A DNA stretch of 64,000 nt from Rhodococcus qingshengii (lineage in GTDB: Bacteria > Actinomycetota > Actinomycetes > Mycobacteriales > Mycobacteriaceae), in NCBI RefSeq assembly GCF_021025955.1, contig NZ_JAJNCL010000005.1, positions 1-64,000 on the forward strand. The letters run 5' to 3'. Within the stretch, counting starts at the first letter, position 1; each line of letters begins with the position of its first letter. Below, piece after piece: positions 50,368 to 58,649 of the stretch. The translations under genes were made by a program, and so were the position numbers. Below the pieces are notes generated by a model. The model worked only from the letters and a program-made list of their open reading frames with translations, did no database searches and had not been told where the DNA came from.

Positions 50368-50990
50368 GTCGGTCCTCAGATCTGCTCGCGCGGCAGCAGA
50401 GTAACCTCGCTGCCGCGCGGGCGGTTCCATTCATCACGGAGACCATCGGCGGGACGTTGAGTGATGAGGGATTCCGCCGGTACCTCGTGATCGAAGAGGC
50501 ATTTGTACTGACGGCCGTCAAGGTGTTGGGGTTGGTGGTCGCCGAATCCCCGACGCTCGACGACGCGCTCGACCACGTGACGTCGATGTCCAACCTGGTC
50601 GGCGAACAGCGCGAGTATTTCGCGCAGTTGCGTTCCCGCTTCCCGTACAAGGGTGACGCAGCGGCGCTGGTCGAGGAGTCGGCCGTGCTGTCCACACACG
50701 CCTTGGCCCTCGCTCGCGAAGAGGGCAGGGCGGCGGCCCTGGTGGGCATGTACGCCGCGGAAACCCTGTATCTGTCGTGGTGCCGGGAGGCTGCGGCCCT
50801 GAAGGTCGAGCGCGAACCAGCGTTGCAGGACTGGGTGGACATGCATGTCGCTCCGCCGTTCGTGTCTCAGGTGGCGGTGCTGGCGTGCGAGGTGGACGCC
50901 ATGCCCGAGTCCGTGAGCGATGAGGACCTGGATCGTTGGTTCTCCGGGATGCTGGCCGCGGAGATCGATTTTCACAAAGTGGCGGTGTGA
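50364..50990 (+). CDS. tenA: TenA/THI-4 family aminopyrimidine hydrolase-like protein
   Basis: This 208-residue protein is a TenA-fold all-helical enzyme; TenA releases the aminomethyl-pyrimidine group for thiamine salvage. The Cys of Bacillus TenA (position 135) aligns with Met129 in ALVGMY, so this is a Cys-less type nearer to TenA_E. ATG 50364 overlaps the previous stop by 4 bp. In this operon it may cut an amine from the imported compound. Substrate is unknown. It ends the operon, before the hairpin at 50999-51040. Confidence 0.82.
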   Translation: MSRSSDLLARQQSNLAAARAVPFITETIGGTLSDEGFRRYLVIEEAFVLTAVKVLGLVVAESPTLDDALDHVTSMSNLVGEQREYFAQLRSRFPYKGDAAALVEESAVLSTHALALAREEGRAAALVGMYAAETLYLSWCREAAALKVEREPALQDWVDMHVAPPFVSQVAVLACEVDAMPESVSDEDLDRWFSGMLAAEIDFHKVAV

Positions 50991-50998
50991 ACCACTGC

Positions 50999-51040
50999 TG
51001 TGCGCCTTTCTTAACCCCCGGCGGTTATTAAAGGCGCACA
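50999..51040 (+). terminator. Hairpin after the BtpA-tenA operon
   Basis: TGTGCGCCTTT (50999-51009) and its exact complement (51030-51040) form an 11-bp stem with a 20-base loop containing ACCCCCGGCGGT. It starts nine bases after the tenA stop. Confidence 0.7.
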
Positions 51041-51042
51041 GC

Positions 51043-51082
51043 AAAAGGCCCGTAGGTGGCTTTCGCAACCTACGGGCCTTTT
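51043..51082 (-). terminator. Terminator of tRNA-fMet
   Basis: A 15-bp perfect stem (51043-51057 and 51068-51082) with a 10-base loop lies just below the 3' end of the tRNA. On the minus strand the right arm leads with AAAA and the left ends in TTTT, as an intrinsic terminator should. Confidence 0.88.
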
Positions 51083-51087
51083 CTTTG

Positions 51088-51161
51088 TAGCGGGGACAGG
51101 ATTTGAACCTGCGACCTCTGGGTTATGAGCCCAGCGAGCTACCGAGCTGCTCCACCCCGCG
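51088..51161 (-). tRNA. Initiator tRNA-fMet (CAU)
   Basis: The minus-strand sequence folds into a 74-nt tRNA. It has the anticodon CAT, the initiator marks of three G-C pairs in the anticodon stem (GGG/CCC) and an unpaired C1-U72 end. The T-arm carries GGTTCAAATCC. CCA is not encoded (the next bases read CAA). It matches the actinobacterial initiator tRNA. Its terminator follows at 51043-51082. Confidence 0.97.
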
Positions 51162-51214
51162 TCGGTGTGAAACCAACAGTACACGACTTCTGGAGGTGCA
51201 ATTACCACCCCCTG

Positions 51215-51925
51215 TCACCGGCTGGAGTGAGCGCTTTCCGAGTAGTAACCGCGGATGTGGCCGACTATGCGCTGACGTGCGAGTTCGCCGTCGCCCGCGT
51301 TGACCGCATCGATCAATCCTCGGTGTTCGTGACGTAGTCGCGTGCAGGTGCTCAGCCAGCTGTCGATCTGGACGCCCGCGAGAACGTAGGCCTCGATGGA
51401 CTCGCGCAGGCCGGTCATCATGGCTGCGATCACCTGATTGCCCGCCGCGTCGGCGAGCGCCACATGGAACTGTGCGTCGAGTAGCAGGAATTCCTCGGCC
51501 GAGAGAGCTGCGTCGTCCATCGAGTCGAGCAGTTCGACGGCCGCGCTGAGGTCGGGTGTCGGGGTCCGCGATGCCAGGGACTGCATCACCTCGGATTCGA
51601 GCACGAGTCTTGTCTTCACCACGTCAGAGACCGGAAAGCCCTGTGCTGCAACCTGCATCCGCATCAGCATGGTCATGCCGCCGGTCGGTTTGGCGACGAT
51701 CATCGCGCCGGACGTCGGGCCGGATCCAGTCTGCGCCTTGAGGAGTCCGAGTGCTTCCATGACTCGCAACGCTTCGCGGACCGATGACCGTCCGACGCCC
51801 AACTCTGCTGCCAAGATTCTCTCTCCTGGGAGGCGCTGTCCGGGAGACACCTCGCCTGAGACGAGCCGACGTTCGAGATGGCTCAGTACTTGTTCCCACG
51901 CTCGTGGGCTCGGCTCGGTCGGCAT
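51215..51925 (-). CDS. GntR/FadR regulator of lactate genes
   Basis: This 236-residue FadR-subfamily regulator has a winged helix (ERILAAELGVGRSSVREALRV split near 33-53) and an FCD ligand domain with metal-binding residues in DAQFHVALADAAGN. Divergent from lutABC, it is probably a lactate-responsive repressor like LldR/LutR. A perfect TGTGGTC-A-GACCACA site lies between the two transcription units. The C-terminal tail ends 50 bp before the tRNA. Confidence 0.9.
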   Translation of the reverse strand: MPTEPSPRAWEQVLSHLERRLVSGEVSPGQRLPGERILAAELGVGRSSVREALRVMEALGLLKAQTGSGPTSGAMIVAKPTGGMTMLMRMQVAAQGFPVSDVVKTRLVLESEVMQSLASRTPTPDLSAAVELLDSMDDAALSAEEFLLLDAQFHVALADAAGNQVIAAMMTGLRESIEAYVLAGVQIDSWLSTCTRLRHEHRGLIDAVNAGDGELARQRIVGHIRGYYSESAHSSR

Positions 51926-51986
51926 GAGGCAAGAGCATAACCGGGTGGGCGTCGTTCATGGGGTGGCCTGTCCAGGGATGTATTAC

Positions 51987-52001
51987 TGTGGTCAGACCAC
52001 A
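51987..52001. promoter_or_regulatory. LutR/LldR-type operator
   Basis: TGTGGTCAGACCACA is a perfect 7-1-7 palindrome and matches the TGGTCNGACCA core of FadR-subfamily lactate regulators. It overlaps a TACTGT -10 box (51984-51989) upstream of lutA. Confidence 0.85.
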
Positions 52002-52023
52002 CCGACAGATTGCGGGGATCCAC

Positions 52024-52773
52024 ATGCGCGTAGCGCTGTTCGCCACCTGCATCGGGGACACGATGTTTCCCGACGCCGCCAAGGCCACCGCCCTCCTGCT
52101 GACCCGTCTCGGGCACGACGTCGTGTTTCCGTCCGGGCAGACCTGCTGCGGGCAGATGCACGTCAACACCGGCTACCAGCCAGGTGCGCTGCCGCTGGTC
52201 GCGAACTACGCCGATACCTTCGGTGACACGTCGATCGACGCCGTTGTCGCACCATCGGGATCGTGTGTCGGTTCGATCCGCCATCAACATGAGATCGTCG
52301 CCGAGCGTTACGGGACCGCGTCACTGTGCGGACAGGTGCAGACCGTGAAGGCAAAGACGTATGAGCTTTCCGAATTCCTCGTGGACGTTCTCGAGGTCAC
52401 CGATGTGGGCGCGTACTTCCCGCACCGGGTCACCTATCACCCGACCTGTCACTCACTGCGCATGCTGAGGGTGGGAGACAAACCACTTCAGTTGCTGCGC
52501 AACGTCCGCGACATCGATCTGGTCGAACTCCCCGAAGCAGATTCCTGCTGCGGCTTCGGCGGCACGTTTGCCATCAAGAATGCCGAAACGTCGACGGCCA
52601 TGCTGGCGGACAAGATTCGCCACGTCGCCGACACCGGCGCCGAATTCTGCAGCGCCGGAGACTCCTCCTGCCTCATGCACATCGGCGGCGGGATGTCACG
52701 ACTGCAGATGGGCGCCAAGACCATTCACCTCGCGCAGATTCTGGCATCGGTGGAAAGCCGGGTGCACGCATGA
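52024..52773 (+). CDS. lutA: Lactate utilization protein LutA
   Basis: LutA is one of three iron-sulfur proteins that oxidise L-lactate to pyruvate (LutABC/LldEFG). The 249-residue protein has two CCG-type domains with TCCGQMHVN near residue 40 and CCGFGGTFA near 176. ATG 52024 is the start after GGGG; an upstream ATG at 51958 would overlap the operator. The gene is coupled to lutB by 4 bp. Confidence 0.93.
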   Translation: MRVALFATCIGDTMFPDAAKATALLLTRLGHDVVFPSGQTCCGQMHVNTGYQPGALPLVANYADTFGDTSIDAVVAPSGSCVGSIRHQHEIVAERYGTASLCGQVQTVKAKTYELSEFLVDVLEVTDVGAYFPHRVTYHPTCHSLRMLRVGDKPLQLLRNVRDIDLVELPEADSCCGFGGTFAIKNAETSTAMLADKIRHVADTGAEFCSAGDSSCLMHIGGGMSRLQMGAKTIHLAQILASVESRVHA

Positions 52774-54290
52774 GCGTTGTTACGCTGGGTCTGCCCAGCT
52801 TCCCGCCGAGGTCACCCGAAGGTGCAGGGTTCCTGCGAGGTACTGAGAAGTTTCCCGCCGCAGCACATCACGAGCTGGCCAACGCGCAACTGCGACGCAA
52901 TATCGGCAAGGCGACGCACACCATCCGTGCCAAGCGCATCAACGTGACCGGCGAGCTTCCCGATTGGGAAGAACTGCGTGATGCCGGATCCGCGATCAAA
53001 GCCGACGTCATGGCGCGGTTGCCGGAACTGCTCGAACAGTTCGAAGCTGCAGTCATCGCGCGCGGTGGGCAGGTGCATTGGGCAGCGGATGCCAACGAGG
53101 CCAACGCCATTGTGACCGAACTTGTCAAAGCCACCGGCTCCGACGAGATCATCAAGGTCAAGTCGATGGCCACGCAGGAGATAGGTCTCAACGAGCATCT
53201 CGAAACCCAGGGCATCACCGCATACGAGACCGATCTCGCGGAATTGATCGTCCAGCTCGGCCACGACAAACCGTCGCACATCCTGGTTCCCGCGATACAT
53301 CGCAACAGGTCCGAGATTCGAGAGATATTCCTTCGTGAGATGCCAGATGTCGATCCGAACCTCGGGGAGAACCCCGCCGAGCTTGCCGCTGCTGCACGAA
53401 AGTTTTTGCGCCACAAGTTCATGACGACGCCGGTCGCCGTCTCCGGCGCCAACTTCGGCATCGCGGACACGGGAACACTGACCGTCGTGGAGTCGGAGGG
53501 CAACGGGCGAATGTGCCTGACGCTCCCGAAAACACTGATCACCGTCATGGGCATCGAAAAGATTCTGCCGAGGTATCAGGATCTTGAGGTCTTCCTTCAA
53601 CTGTTGCCGCGGTCGTCGACGGGGGAGCGGATGAACCCGTACACCTCCCTGTGGACCGGCGTGACGCCCGATGACGGTCCACAGGAGTTCCACCTGATCC
53701 TCCTCGACAACGGCCGGACTGCCGCGCTTGCCGACAAGATCGGACGGGAAGCCCTGAGCTGCATACGGTGCTCGGCGTGCCTGAACGTGTGTCCCGTCTA
53801 CGAGCGCACCGGTGGTCACGCCTACGGATCTACCTATCCAGGACCGATTGGCGCGGTGCTGACTCCGCAGCTCGCGGGCATGCATGGCAAAGACGATCCC
53901 AACTCGACGCTTCCCTTTGCCTCGAGCCTGTGCGGTGCGTGCTTCGACGCCTGCCCGGTCAAGATCGACATCCCGTCGCTGCTGGTCGAATTGCGGCACC
54001 AGAATGTCGAGCAATCCGGTGTCACGGCAGAGTCTTTGGCGATGAAAGCCGCCTCTCTCGCGATGTCGACCGAGGGCCGATGGACCCTCGCGCAGAAAGC
54101 CGCCGGGCTCGGACGCGTCGTGGCCGGCAAGAAAGGGAAGATCTCCACGTTGCCACCTCCATTGAACGGTTGGACCGCTGCCAGAGACATTCCCGCACCA
54201 CCCAAGCAGACCTTCCGATCCTGGTGGGACTCCGACGAAGGCCGCGCGGCATTGGACGAGGCTCGTCGCGACGGGAAGGCAGACAGATGA
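52770..54290 (+). CDS. lutB: Lactate utilization iron-sulfur protein LutB
   Basis: LutB is the 506-residue central subunit: an N-terminal LUD domain (about 60-300) and a ferredoxin-like cluster region with CIRCSACLNVCP near residue 332 and CGACFDACPVK near 388. It passes electrons from lactate toward quinone. Overlaps of 4 bp with lutA and lutC show one transcript. Length is as in the family. Confidence 0.95.
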   Translation: MSVVTLGLPSFPPRSPEGAGFLRGTEKFPAAAHHELANAQLRRNIGKATHTIRAKRINVTGELPDWEELRDAGSAIKADVMARLPELLEQFEAAVIARGGQVHWAADANEANAIVTELVKATGSDEIIKVKSMATQEIGLNEHLETQGITAYETDLAELIVQLGHDKPSHILVPAIHRNRSEIREIFLREMPDVDPNLGENPAELAAAARKFLRHKFMTTPVAVSGANFGIADTGTLTVVESEGNGRMCLTLPKTLITVMGIEKILPRYQDLEVFLQLLPRSSTGERMNPYTSLWTGVTPDDGPQEFHLILLDNGRTAALADKIGREALSCIRCSACLNVCPVYERTGGHAYGSTYPGPIGAVLTPQLAGMHGKDDPNSTLPFASSLCGACFDACPVKIDIPSLLVELRHQNVEQSGVTAESLAMKAASLAMSTEGRWTLAQKAAGLGRVVAGKKGKISTLPPPLNGWTAARDIPAPPKQTFRSWWDSDEGRAALDEARRDGKADR

Positions 54291-54913
54291 ATTCACGTGA
54301 CGTGGTACTCGGACGCATTCGTGATGCCATCACCTTGGCGCCCGCCCGTGAGAGCGAGATCCCGCGAAACTACCGGACGAGCAGAACCATGTCCGACGAC
54401 GAGCGCATGGACTTGTTCGTCGATCGCCTCGAGGACTACAAGGCGCATGTCCACCGGTGCGCTGCAACAGAAATCGCCGAGGTCGTCACCTCGATACTGA
54501 GGGCACACGGGCTACGCACATTGGGAATCCCCGCCGGCCTCGGCCGATCGTGGGTAGCCGGGTTCGACGGAACGCTGGTGGCGGACAGCCCGGACGTACC
54601 GGCTCCCGAACTCGAGAAGCTCGACGCCGTTGTCACCGGCTCGAAGGTCTCCTGCGCCGAAACCGGCACCATCTTCCTCGACGCCGGTCCGGAGCAGGGA
54701 CGTCGTGCGTTGACGTTGGTACCGGACACACACATCTGCGTCGTGTTTCGCGACAGTGTGGAAGTGGGAGTGCCGGAGGCGATTGCGAAGCTGACACCTG
54801 AGCGCCCCACCACCATGATCAGCGGTCCGTCGGCGACCTCCGACATCGAACTCGAACGCGTCGAAGGTGTTCATGGTCCGAGGAATCTTCACGTCGTGAT
54901 CGTGGACGGTTGA
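54287..54913 (+). CDS. lutC: Lactate utilization protein LutC
   Basis: LutC is the third lactate-oxidation protein, with the LUD domain only (208 residues), including GSKVSCAETGTIFLDAG and LTLVPDTHICVVFRDSV. The ATG overlaps lutB by 4 bp. It completes the operon under the divergent GntR regulator. A small stem follows at 54914-54930. Confidence 0.92.
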   Translation: MNSRDVVLGRIRDAITLAPARESEIPRNYRTSRTMSDDERMDLFVDRLEDYKAHVHRCAATEIAEVVTSILRAHGLRTLGIPAGLGRSWVAGFDGTLVADSPDVPAPELEKLDAVVTGSKVSCAETGTIFLDAGPEQGRRALTLVPDTHICVVFRDSVEVGVPEAIAKLTPERPTTMISGPSATSDIELERVEGVHGPRNLHVVIVDG

Positions 54914-54930
54914 TTCCCGTCGAGCGGGAA
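54914..54930 (+). terminator. Possible short hairpin after lutC
   Basis: TTCCCG (54914-54919) and CGGGAA (54925-54930) pair around a 5-base loop, starting right after the lutC stop. It is short and lacks a T run. Confidence 0.4.
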
Positions 54931-54971
54931 CTCAGAGGCTACCGGCCACATCAGGGTCTAACGTCCCGGCC

Positions 54972-55787
54972 ATGACACAACTCTTGGCAGGCAAGGTCGT
55001 CTTCATTACCGGTGCAGCGCGGGGGCAGGGACGCAATCACGCGATCCGACTCGCGCAGGAAGGTGCAGACGTCATCGCTGTCGACGTGTGCGCGTCGGTG
55101 TCCGAAGACGTGGGTTACGCAGCTGCCACGGAAGCCGACCTCGACGAAACGGCCCGTCTCGTGCGAGCGGAGGGGCGCGAGATCGTCACCGCTGTAGCGG
55201 ACGTCCGTGACCTCGAGGCGTTGCGCGCGGCGGTGGCATCGGGCGTCGACAAGTTCGGTCGCCTCGACGTCGTGATCGCCAACGCAGGCATCGCAACGTG
55301 GAACCGTTTCTGGGAGATGCCGGAAGAGCAGTGGTCGACGCTGGTGGACATCAATCTCAATGGTGTGTGGCGCACGATGACAGCTGCGGTTCCTGCAATG
55401 ATCGAAGCCGGCAACGGCGGTTCCATCGTGATTGTGAGCAGTGCTGCCGGCGTCGCCGAAGCGCCTGGTTGTGCGCACTACTCGGCTGCCAAGCACGGCC
55501 TCGTCGGTTTGGCCCGCACTGCGGCAACGGAATTGGGAAGCTTCGACATTCGAGTCAACAGCATCCACCCCGGCGCGGTGGAGACCGAGATGGGCAACGA
55601 TCCCAACGTCGGTAAGGTGCTCACCGCTCATCCGGAGTACATGAATTCCTACAAGTGGCCGCTCACCTCGGTTCCGCGCACGACAGTCGAGGACATCTCC
55701 AATGCCGTGGTCTACCTCGCGACAGATCTCTCCCGCGCGGTCACCGGGACGAAGATCGTCATCGACATGGGTCAGACGATGGCGTAG
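54972..55787 (+). CDS. Mycofactocin-coupled SDR
   Basis: This 271-residue SDR carries TGAARGQGRNHA near residues 15-26 and the insertion after the second strand (VDVCASVSEDVGY) that marks mycofactocin-coupled dehydrogenases (TIGR03971). The Tyr-Lys pair is in HYSAAKHG. Such enzymes keep their NAD bound and pass electrons to mycofactocin; no mft gene is in this window. The substrate, probably an alcohol or terpenoid, is unknown. A TAACGT hexamer lies seven bases before the ATG. Confidence 0.9.
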   Translation: MTQLLAGKVVFITGAARGQGRNHAIRLAQEGADVIAVDVCASVSEDVGYAAATEADLDETARLVRAEGREIVTAVADVRDLEALRAAVASGVDKFGRLDVVIANAGIATWNRFWEMPEEQWSTLVDINLNGVWRTMTAAVPAMIEAGNGGSIVIVSSAAGVAEAPGCAHYSAAKHGLVGLARTAATELGSFDIRVNSIHPGAVETEMGNDPNVGKVLTAHPEYMNSYKWPLTSVPRTTVEDISNAVVYLATDLSRAVTGTKIVIDMGQTMA

Positions 55788-55793
55788 TCGCGC

Positions 55794-56432
55794 TCAAAGC
55801 AGATTGAACTGCGCGACCTCGATGGTGTTCTCGACTGCCTCCGAGAGCGTGCGAATACGTTCGTCGGCGCCTGGCGCTGTCAAAATCGCCAGGCGATCGG
55901 CGTCACCCATCGGAATGTTCCTGGCGAGGGCATACAGCCGAGAACCCAGCGGATCCAAGGGATCCGGTGGGACGGGCATTCGCGGAGTCTGTTCGCCGGC
56001 TCGCAGTGCGAGCTTTCCCAGCATGCCGTACATGAACTCGATGCGCTCGAGGAGAGAGTCGTATTCGTAAGCGGTGACAGGTGTCCCGTTGTTCTCGTCC
56101 GGCCACAATTCGACCTCGGCGAGTGGGTAGGGATCGTCCGGCAGCCAGCGATTGACGCGGATGCGGTCTTCGGTCCGGCAATACAACTGATACCGTCCGG
56201 CACCCATTGCGACATGAGACTCGATCCGAGCGAGAGTGCCGACGTCGTGGCGTGATTCGCCGCCACCGACCTCGTGGCCACGAGCGATGAGCACTACTCC
56301 GAACAGTGGGCCGTCGGCAGCTTCGAGAACGTTCTCGACCAGTGCGCGGTACCGAGGCTCGAAGATGTTCAGTGGCAACACCTCACCCGGAAGCAATGCA
56401 GAGCCGAGCGGAAACATGGGGAAGATGGGCAT
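55794..56432 (-). CDS. Lon-substrate-binding-domain (LON N-terminal) protein
   Basis: This 212-residue protein has only the LON substrate-binding domain, with FPLGSALLPGEVLPLNIFEPRY split near residues 7-28 and the VLIARGHEVGGG block. No ATPase or protease domain follows, so it is not Lon itself. It may bind proteins as an adaptor. The start overlaps the end of the DUF309 gene by one base, so the two form an operon. Confidence 0.88.
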   Translation of the reverse strand: MPIFPMFPLGSALLPGEVLPLNIFEPRYRALVENVLEAADGPLFGVVLIARGHEVGGGESRHDVGTLARIESHVAMGAGRYQLYCRTEDRIRVNRWLPDDPYPLAEVELWPDENNGTPVTAYEYDSLLERIEFMYGMLGKLALRAGEQTPRMPVPPDPLDPLGSRLYALARNIPMGDADRLAILTAPGADERIRTLSEAVENTIEVAQFNLL

Positions 56433-56908
56433 CAGGGGATTCTCAACCTCGGAATCGGAGGGGCGGGGAAATCGCCGGGGCGATCGATTTCAGCGAGCAG
56501 GTGCTCGGACCACATCAGCAGGCCGGGGATGTCGAGGCCGTGTGGACTCTCGACCTCGTAGTGCCTGATGCGATCGTGACCCTGGCCGAGGAGTGAGACG
56601 GCGCCGGTGTTGTTGCCCCGAAGTAGATGTGTGAGTCCGACGGCCAGTTGAGCCAGCCCCTGCCACAGGTCACGCTCCTCGGGCGGCGCGCTTTTCCACG
56701 TTCCTTCGAGAATTTCGTGTGCGTGAAAAGGCATGCCGTGGTCGAGGAGGCGCTGAGCCTCGGTGATCGACTCGTCCGGCGGCAGACGCACATCGTCCGG
56801 AATGCGCGGGACACCGCCCGGCGCGTCGCGGGGCAGTGGACGGCCGAGTCCGTCGCGGGGCCGAGAATTGAGGGGCTTTCCAGCGGCGTCCCGGTCGCGT
56901 TCGGTCAT
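56432..56908 (-). CDS. DUF309 family protein
   Basis: This 158-residue protein is a DUF309 family member: MPFHAHEILEGTWKSAP near residue 58 and the hydrophobic helix WQGLAQLAVGLTHLLRGN are the family core. The function is unknown. TAGGCT at 56915-56920 on the minus strand sits six bases before the ATG, suggesting a leaderless start. It precedes the LON-domain gene. Confidence 0.85.
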   Translation of the reverse strand: MTERDRDAAGKPLNSRPRDGLGRPLPRDAPGGVPRIPDDVRLPPDESITEAQRLLDHGMPFHAHEILEGTWKSAPPEERDLWQGLAQLAVGLTHLLRGNNTGAVSLLGQGHDRIRHYEVESPHGLDIPGLLMWSEHLLAEIDRPGDFPAPPIPRLRIP

Positions 56909-56966
56909 ACACTCAGCCTAACGGCAGCACCTCGGACGAACCCGCCGAAAGTTTTTTCGAGTCGCC

Positions 56967-56993
56967 TGTCGATTCCGAGGAGAACCGTTCGTC
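56967..56993 (+). promoter_or_regulatory. Candidate ECF42-type promoter
   Basis: TGTCGA (56967-56972) followed after 17 bp by CGTC (56990-56993) matches the TGTCGA/CGTC pattern recalled for ECF42 sigma factors. It lies about 56 bp before the DGPF gene, fitting autoregulation. Confidence 0.55.
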
Positions 56994-57048
56994 GTCATGT
57001 TGTAAGGCAAGAAAGCCGGAAGAGAAACAACAGACCAAGGAGTCAGTC

Positions 57049-57393
57049 ATGAAGTACATGTTGCTCATCTACACCGCGCCCGGCGGAGACACCGAACCCC
57101 AGTGCACGTTCGAGGACTGGCAGCAATACGACAAGGAAATGAAGGATGCCGGTATCTGGGTGTCCGGCGATGCCCTCGCCGACCTGACCACCACGACAAC
57201 GGTTCGAGTCTCGCAGTCCGGAGAAAAGACCGTCACCGACGGACCCTTCGCTGAAACCCGTGAAATCCTCGGCGGCTACGACGTCATCGATGTTCCCGAT
57301 CTGGATGCGGCGCTGGCCTGGGCTGCGCGGTGCCCCGGCGCGCGCGACGGTGGCAGCGTCGAGGTGCGTCCGCTGGCCGGGTTCGGGGACTGA
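57049..57393 (+). CDS. DGPF/YCII-domain protein
   Basis: This 114-residue protein is a YCII-related protein with the DGPFAETRE motif near residue 64 that names the DGPF group linked to ECF42 sigma factors. The function is unknown; it may bind or modify a small molecule. It is 6 bp before the sigma factor gene and presumably cotranscribed from the promoter at 56967. Confidence 0.9.
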   Translation: MKYMLLIYTAPGGDTEPQCTFEDWQQYDKEMKDAGIWVSGDALADLTTTTTVRVSQSGEKTVTDGPFAETREILGGYDVIDVPDLDAALAWAARCPGARDGGSVEVRPLAGFGD

Positions 57394-57399
57394 TTCGCC

Positions 57400-58641
57400 G
57401 TGGACGAGCAGGCCGAGAACTCCGTCGAGTCAGTGTTCCGGGAGGAACGTGGACGACTCTTGGCCTCGCTCGTCCGCCGTTTCGGTGACCTGGATCTGGC
57501 CGAGGAGGTCACCTCCGAAGCCGTCGAGGCCGCGTTGGTGCACTGGCCCGTGGACGGAGTGCCGGCCAAACCCGGCGCCTGGCTGCTGACCACGGCGCGT
57601 CGCAAAGCCGTCGACAGGCTTCGTCGTGATCAGGCTTACGCGGCGCGATTGGCGGTGATGCAGGTGGACGCCGATCGTGCCGACCCGGCGCCGCCCGCGG
57701 TCGATGGGGAACTTCCCGACGAGCGGTTGCAGCTGTTCTTCACCTGCTCGCACCCAGCGCTGGCCGAGGACGACCGAATTGCGCTCACCTTGCGTTGCCT
57801 CGGCGGGTTGACGACGCCCGAAGTTGCTCGGGCCTTCCTCGTGCCTTCGGCGACCATGGCGCAGCGGATCGTGCGTGCGAAGAAGAAGATCCGTCAGGCC
57901 CGGATTCCCTTCCGAACTCCTAGCGCCGAAGAACTTCCGGAGCGCCTCCCGGGGGTTCTGCAGGTGATCTATTCGGTATTCACCGAGGGGTACGCCGCAA
58001 GTTCGGGGCCGGATCTGCAACGCGTCGACCTGGCGGTAGAGGCGATCAGGCTGGCGAGGATCCTGCGCGCATTGCTTCCCGATGAGCGCGAGATCCTCGG
58101 GTTGCTTGCGTTGATGCTTCTCGTCCACGCGCGTCGGGATGCCCGTACCGACGCCGGTGGCGGGATCGTGCTCCTCGAGGACCAGGATCGCGGGTGTTGG
58201 GACCAGCCGATGATCGAGGAAGGCAGCGATCTCGTCGTGGTCGCGTTGACCGGGGGAGCGCCGGGGCCGTACGGGGTGCAGTCCGCCATCGCCGCATTGC
58301 ACGACGAGGCCGCCGATGTGGAGAGCACCGACTGGCCACAGATCTGCGCGCTCTACGGAGTGCTCCTCACGTTGACTCCTTCGCCGGTCGTGGCCCTCAA
58401 TCGGGCAGTTGCATTGGCGATGCGCGACGGCGAGGAGGTCGGGCTGGCAGCGTTGGAAGAGCTGTCCGCCGAGCCCAAACTTGCCGACTACCACCCGTAT
58501 CACCTCGCACGCGCCGAACTGCTCGCAAGGTTGGGGCGCACCGACGCGGCAGCAGCTGCGTACCGGCAAGCCCTGAAACTGGTTGGTACCGATCCGGAGC
58601 GGGCCTACGTGGAGCGTCGGTTGGCTGAGGTTTCCAACTGA
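57400..58641 (+). CDS. ECF42-type RNA polymerase sigma factor
   Basis: This 413-residue protein has sigma region 2 (about 12-80, VFREERGRLLASLVRRFGDLDLAEEV split) and region 4 (about 110-170, with TPEVARAFLVPSATMAQRIVRAK). A long C-terminal extension of about 220 residues rich in paired helices follows, as in ECF42. No anti-sigma factor is adjacent, and the C-terminal domain is thought to control activity. It follows the DGPF gene by 6 bp and starts with GTG. Confidence 0.92.
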   Translation: MDEQAENSVESVFREERGRLLASLVRRFGDLDLAEEVTSEAVEAALVHWPVDGVPAKPGAWLLTTARRKAVDRLRRDQAYAARLAVMQVDADRADPAPPAVDGELPDERLQLFFTCSHPALAEDDRIALTLRCLGGLTTPEVARAFLVPSATMAQRIVRAKKKIRQARIPFRTPSAEELPERLPGVLQVIYSVFTEGYAASSGPDLQRVDLAVEAIRLARILRALLPDEREILGLLALMLLVHARRDARTDAGGGIVLLEDQDRGCWDQPMIEEGSDLVVVALTGGAPGPYGVQSAIAALHDEAADVESTDWPQICALYGVLLTLTPSPVVALNRAVALAMRDGEEVGLAALEELSAEPKLADYHPYHLARAELLARLGRTDAAAAAYRQALKLVGTDPERAYVERRLAEVSN

Positions 58642-58649
58642 GCGCCGCC

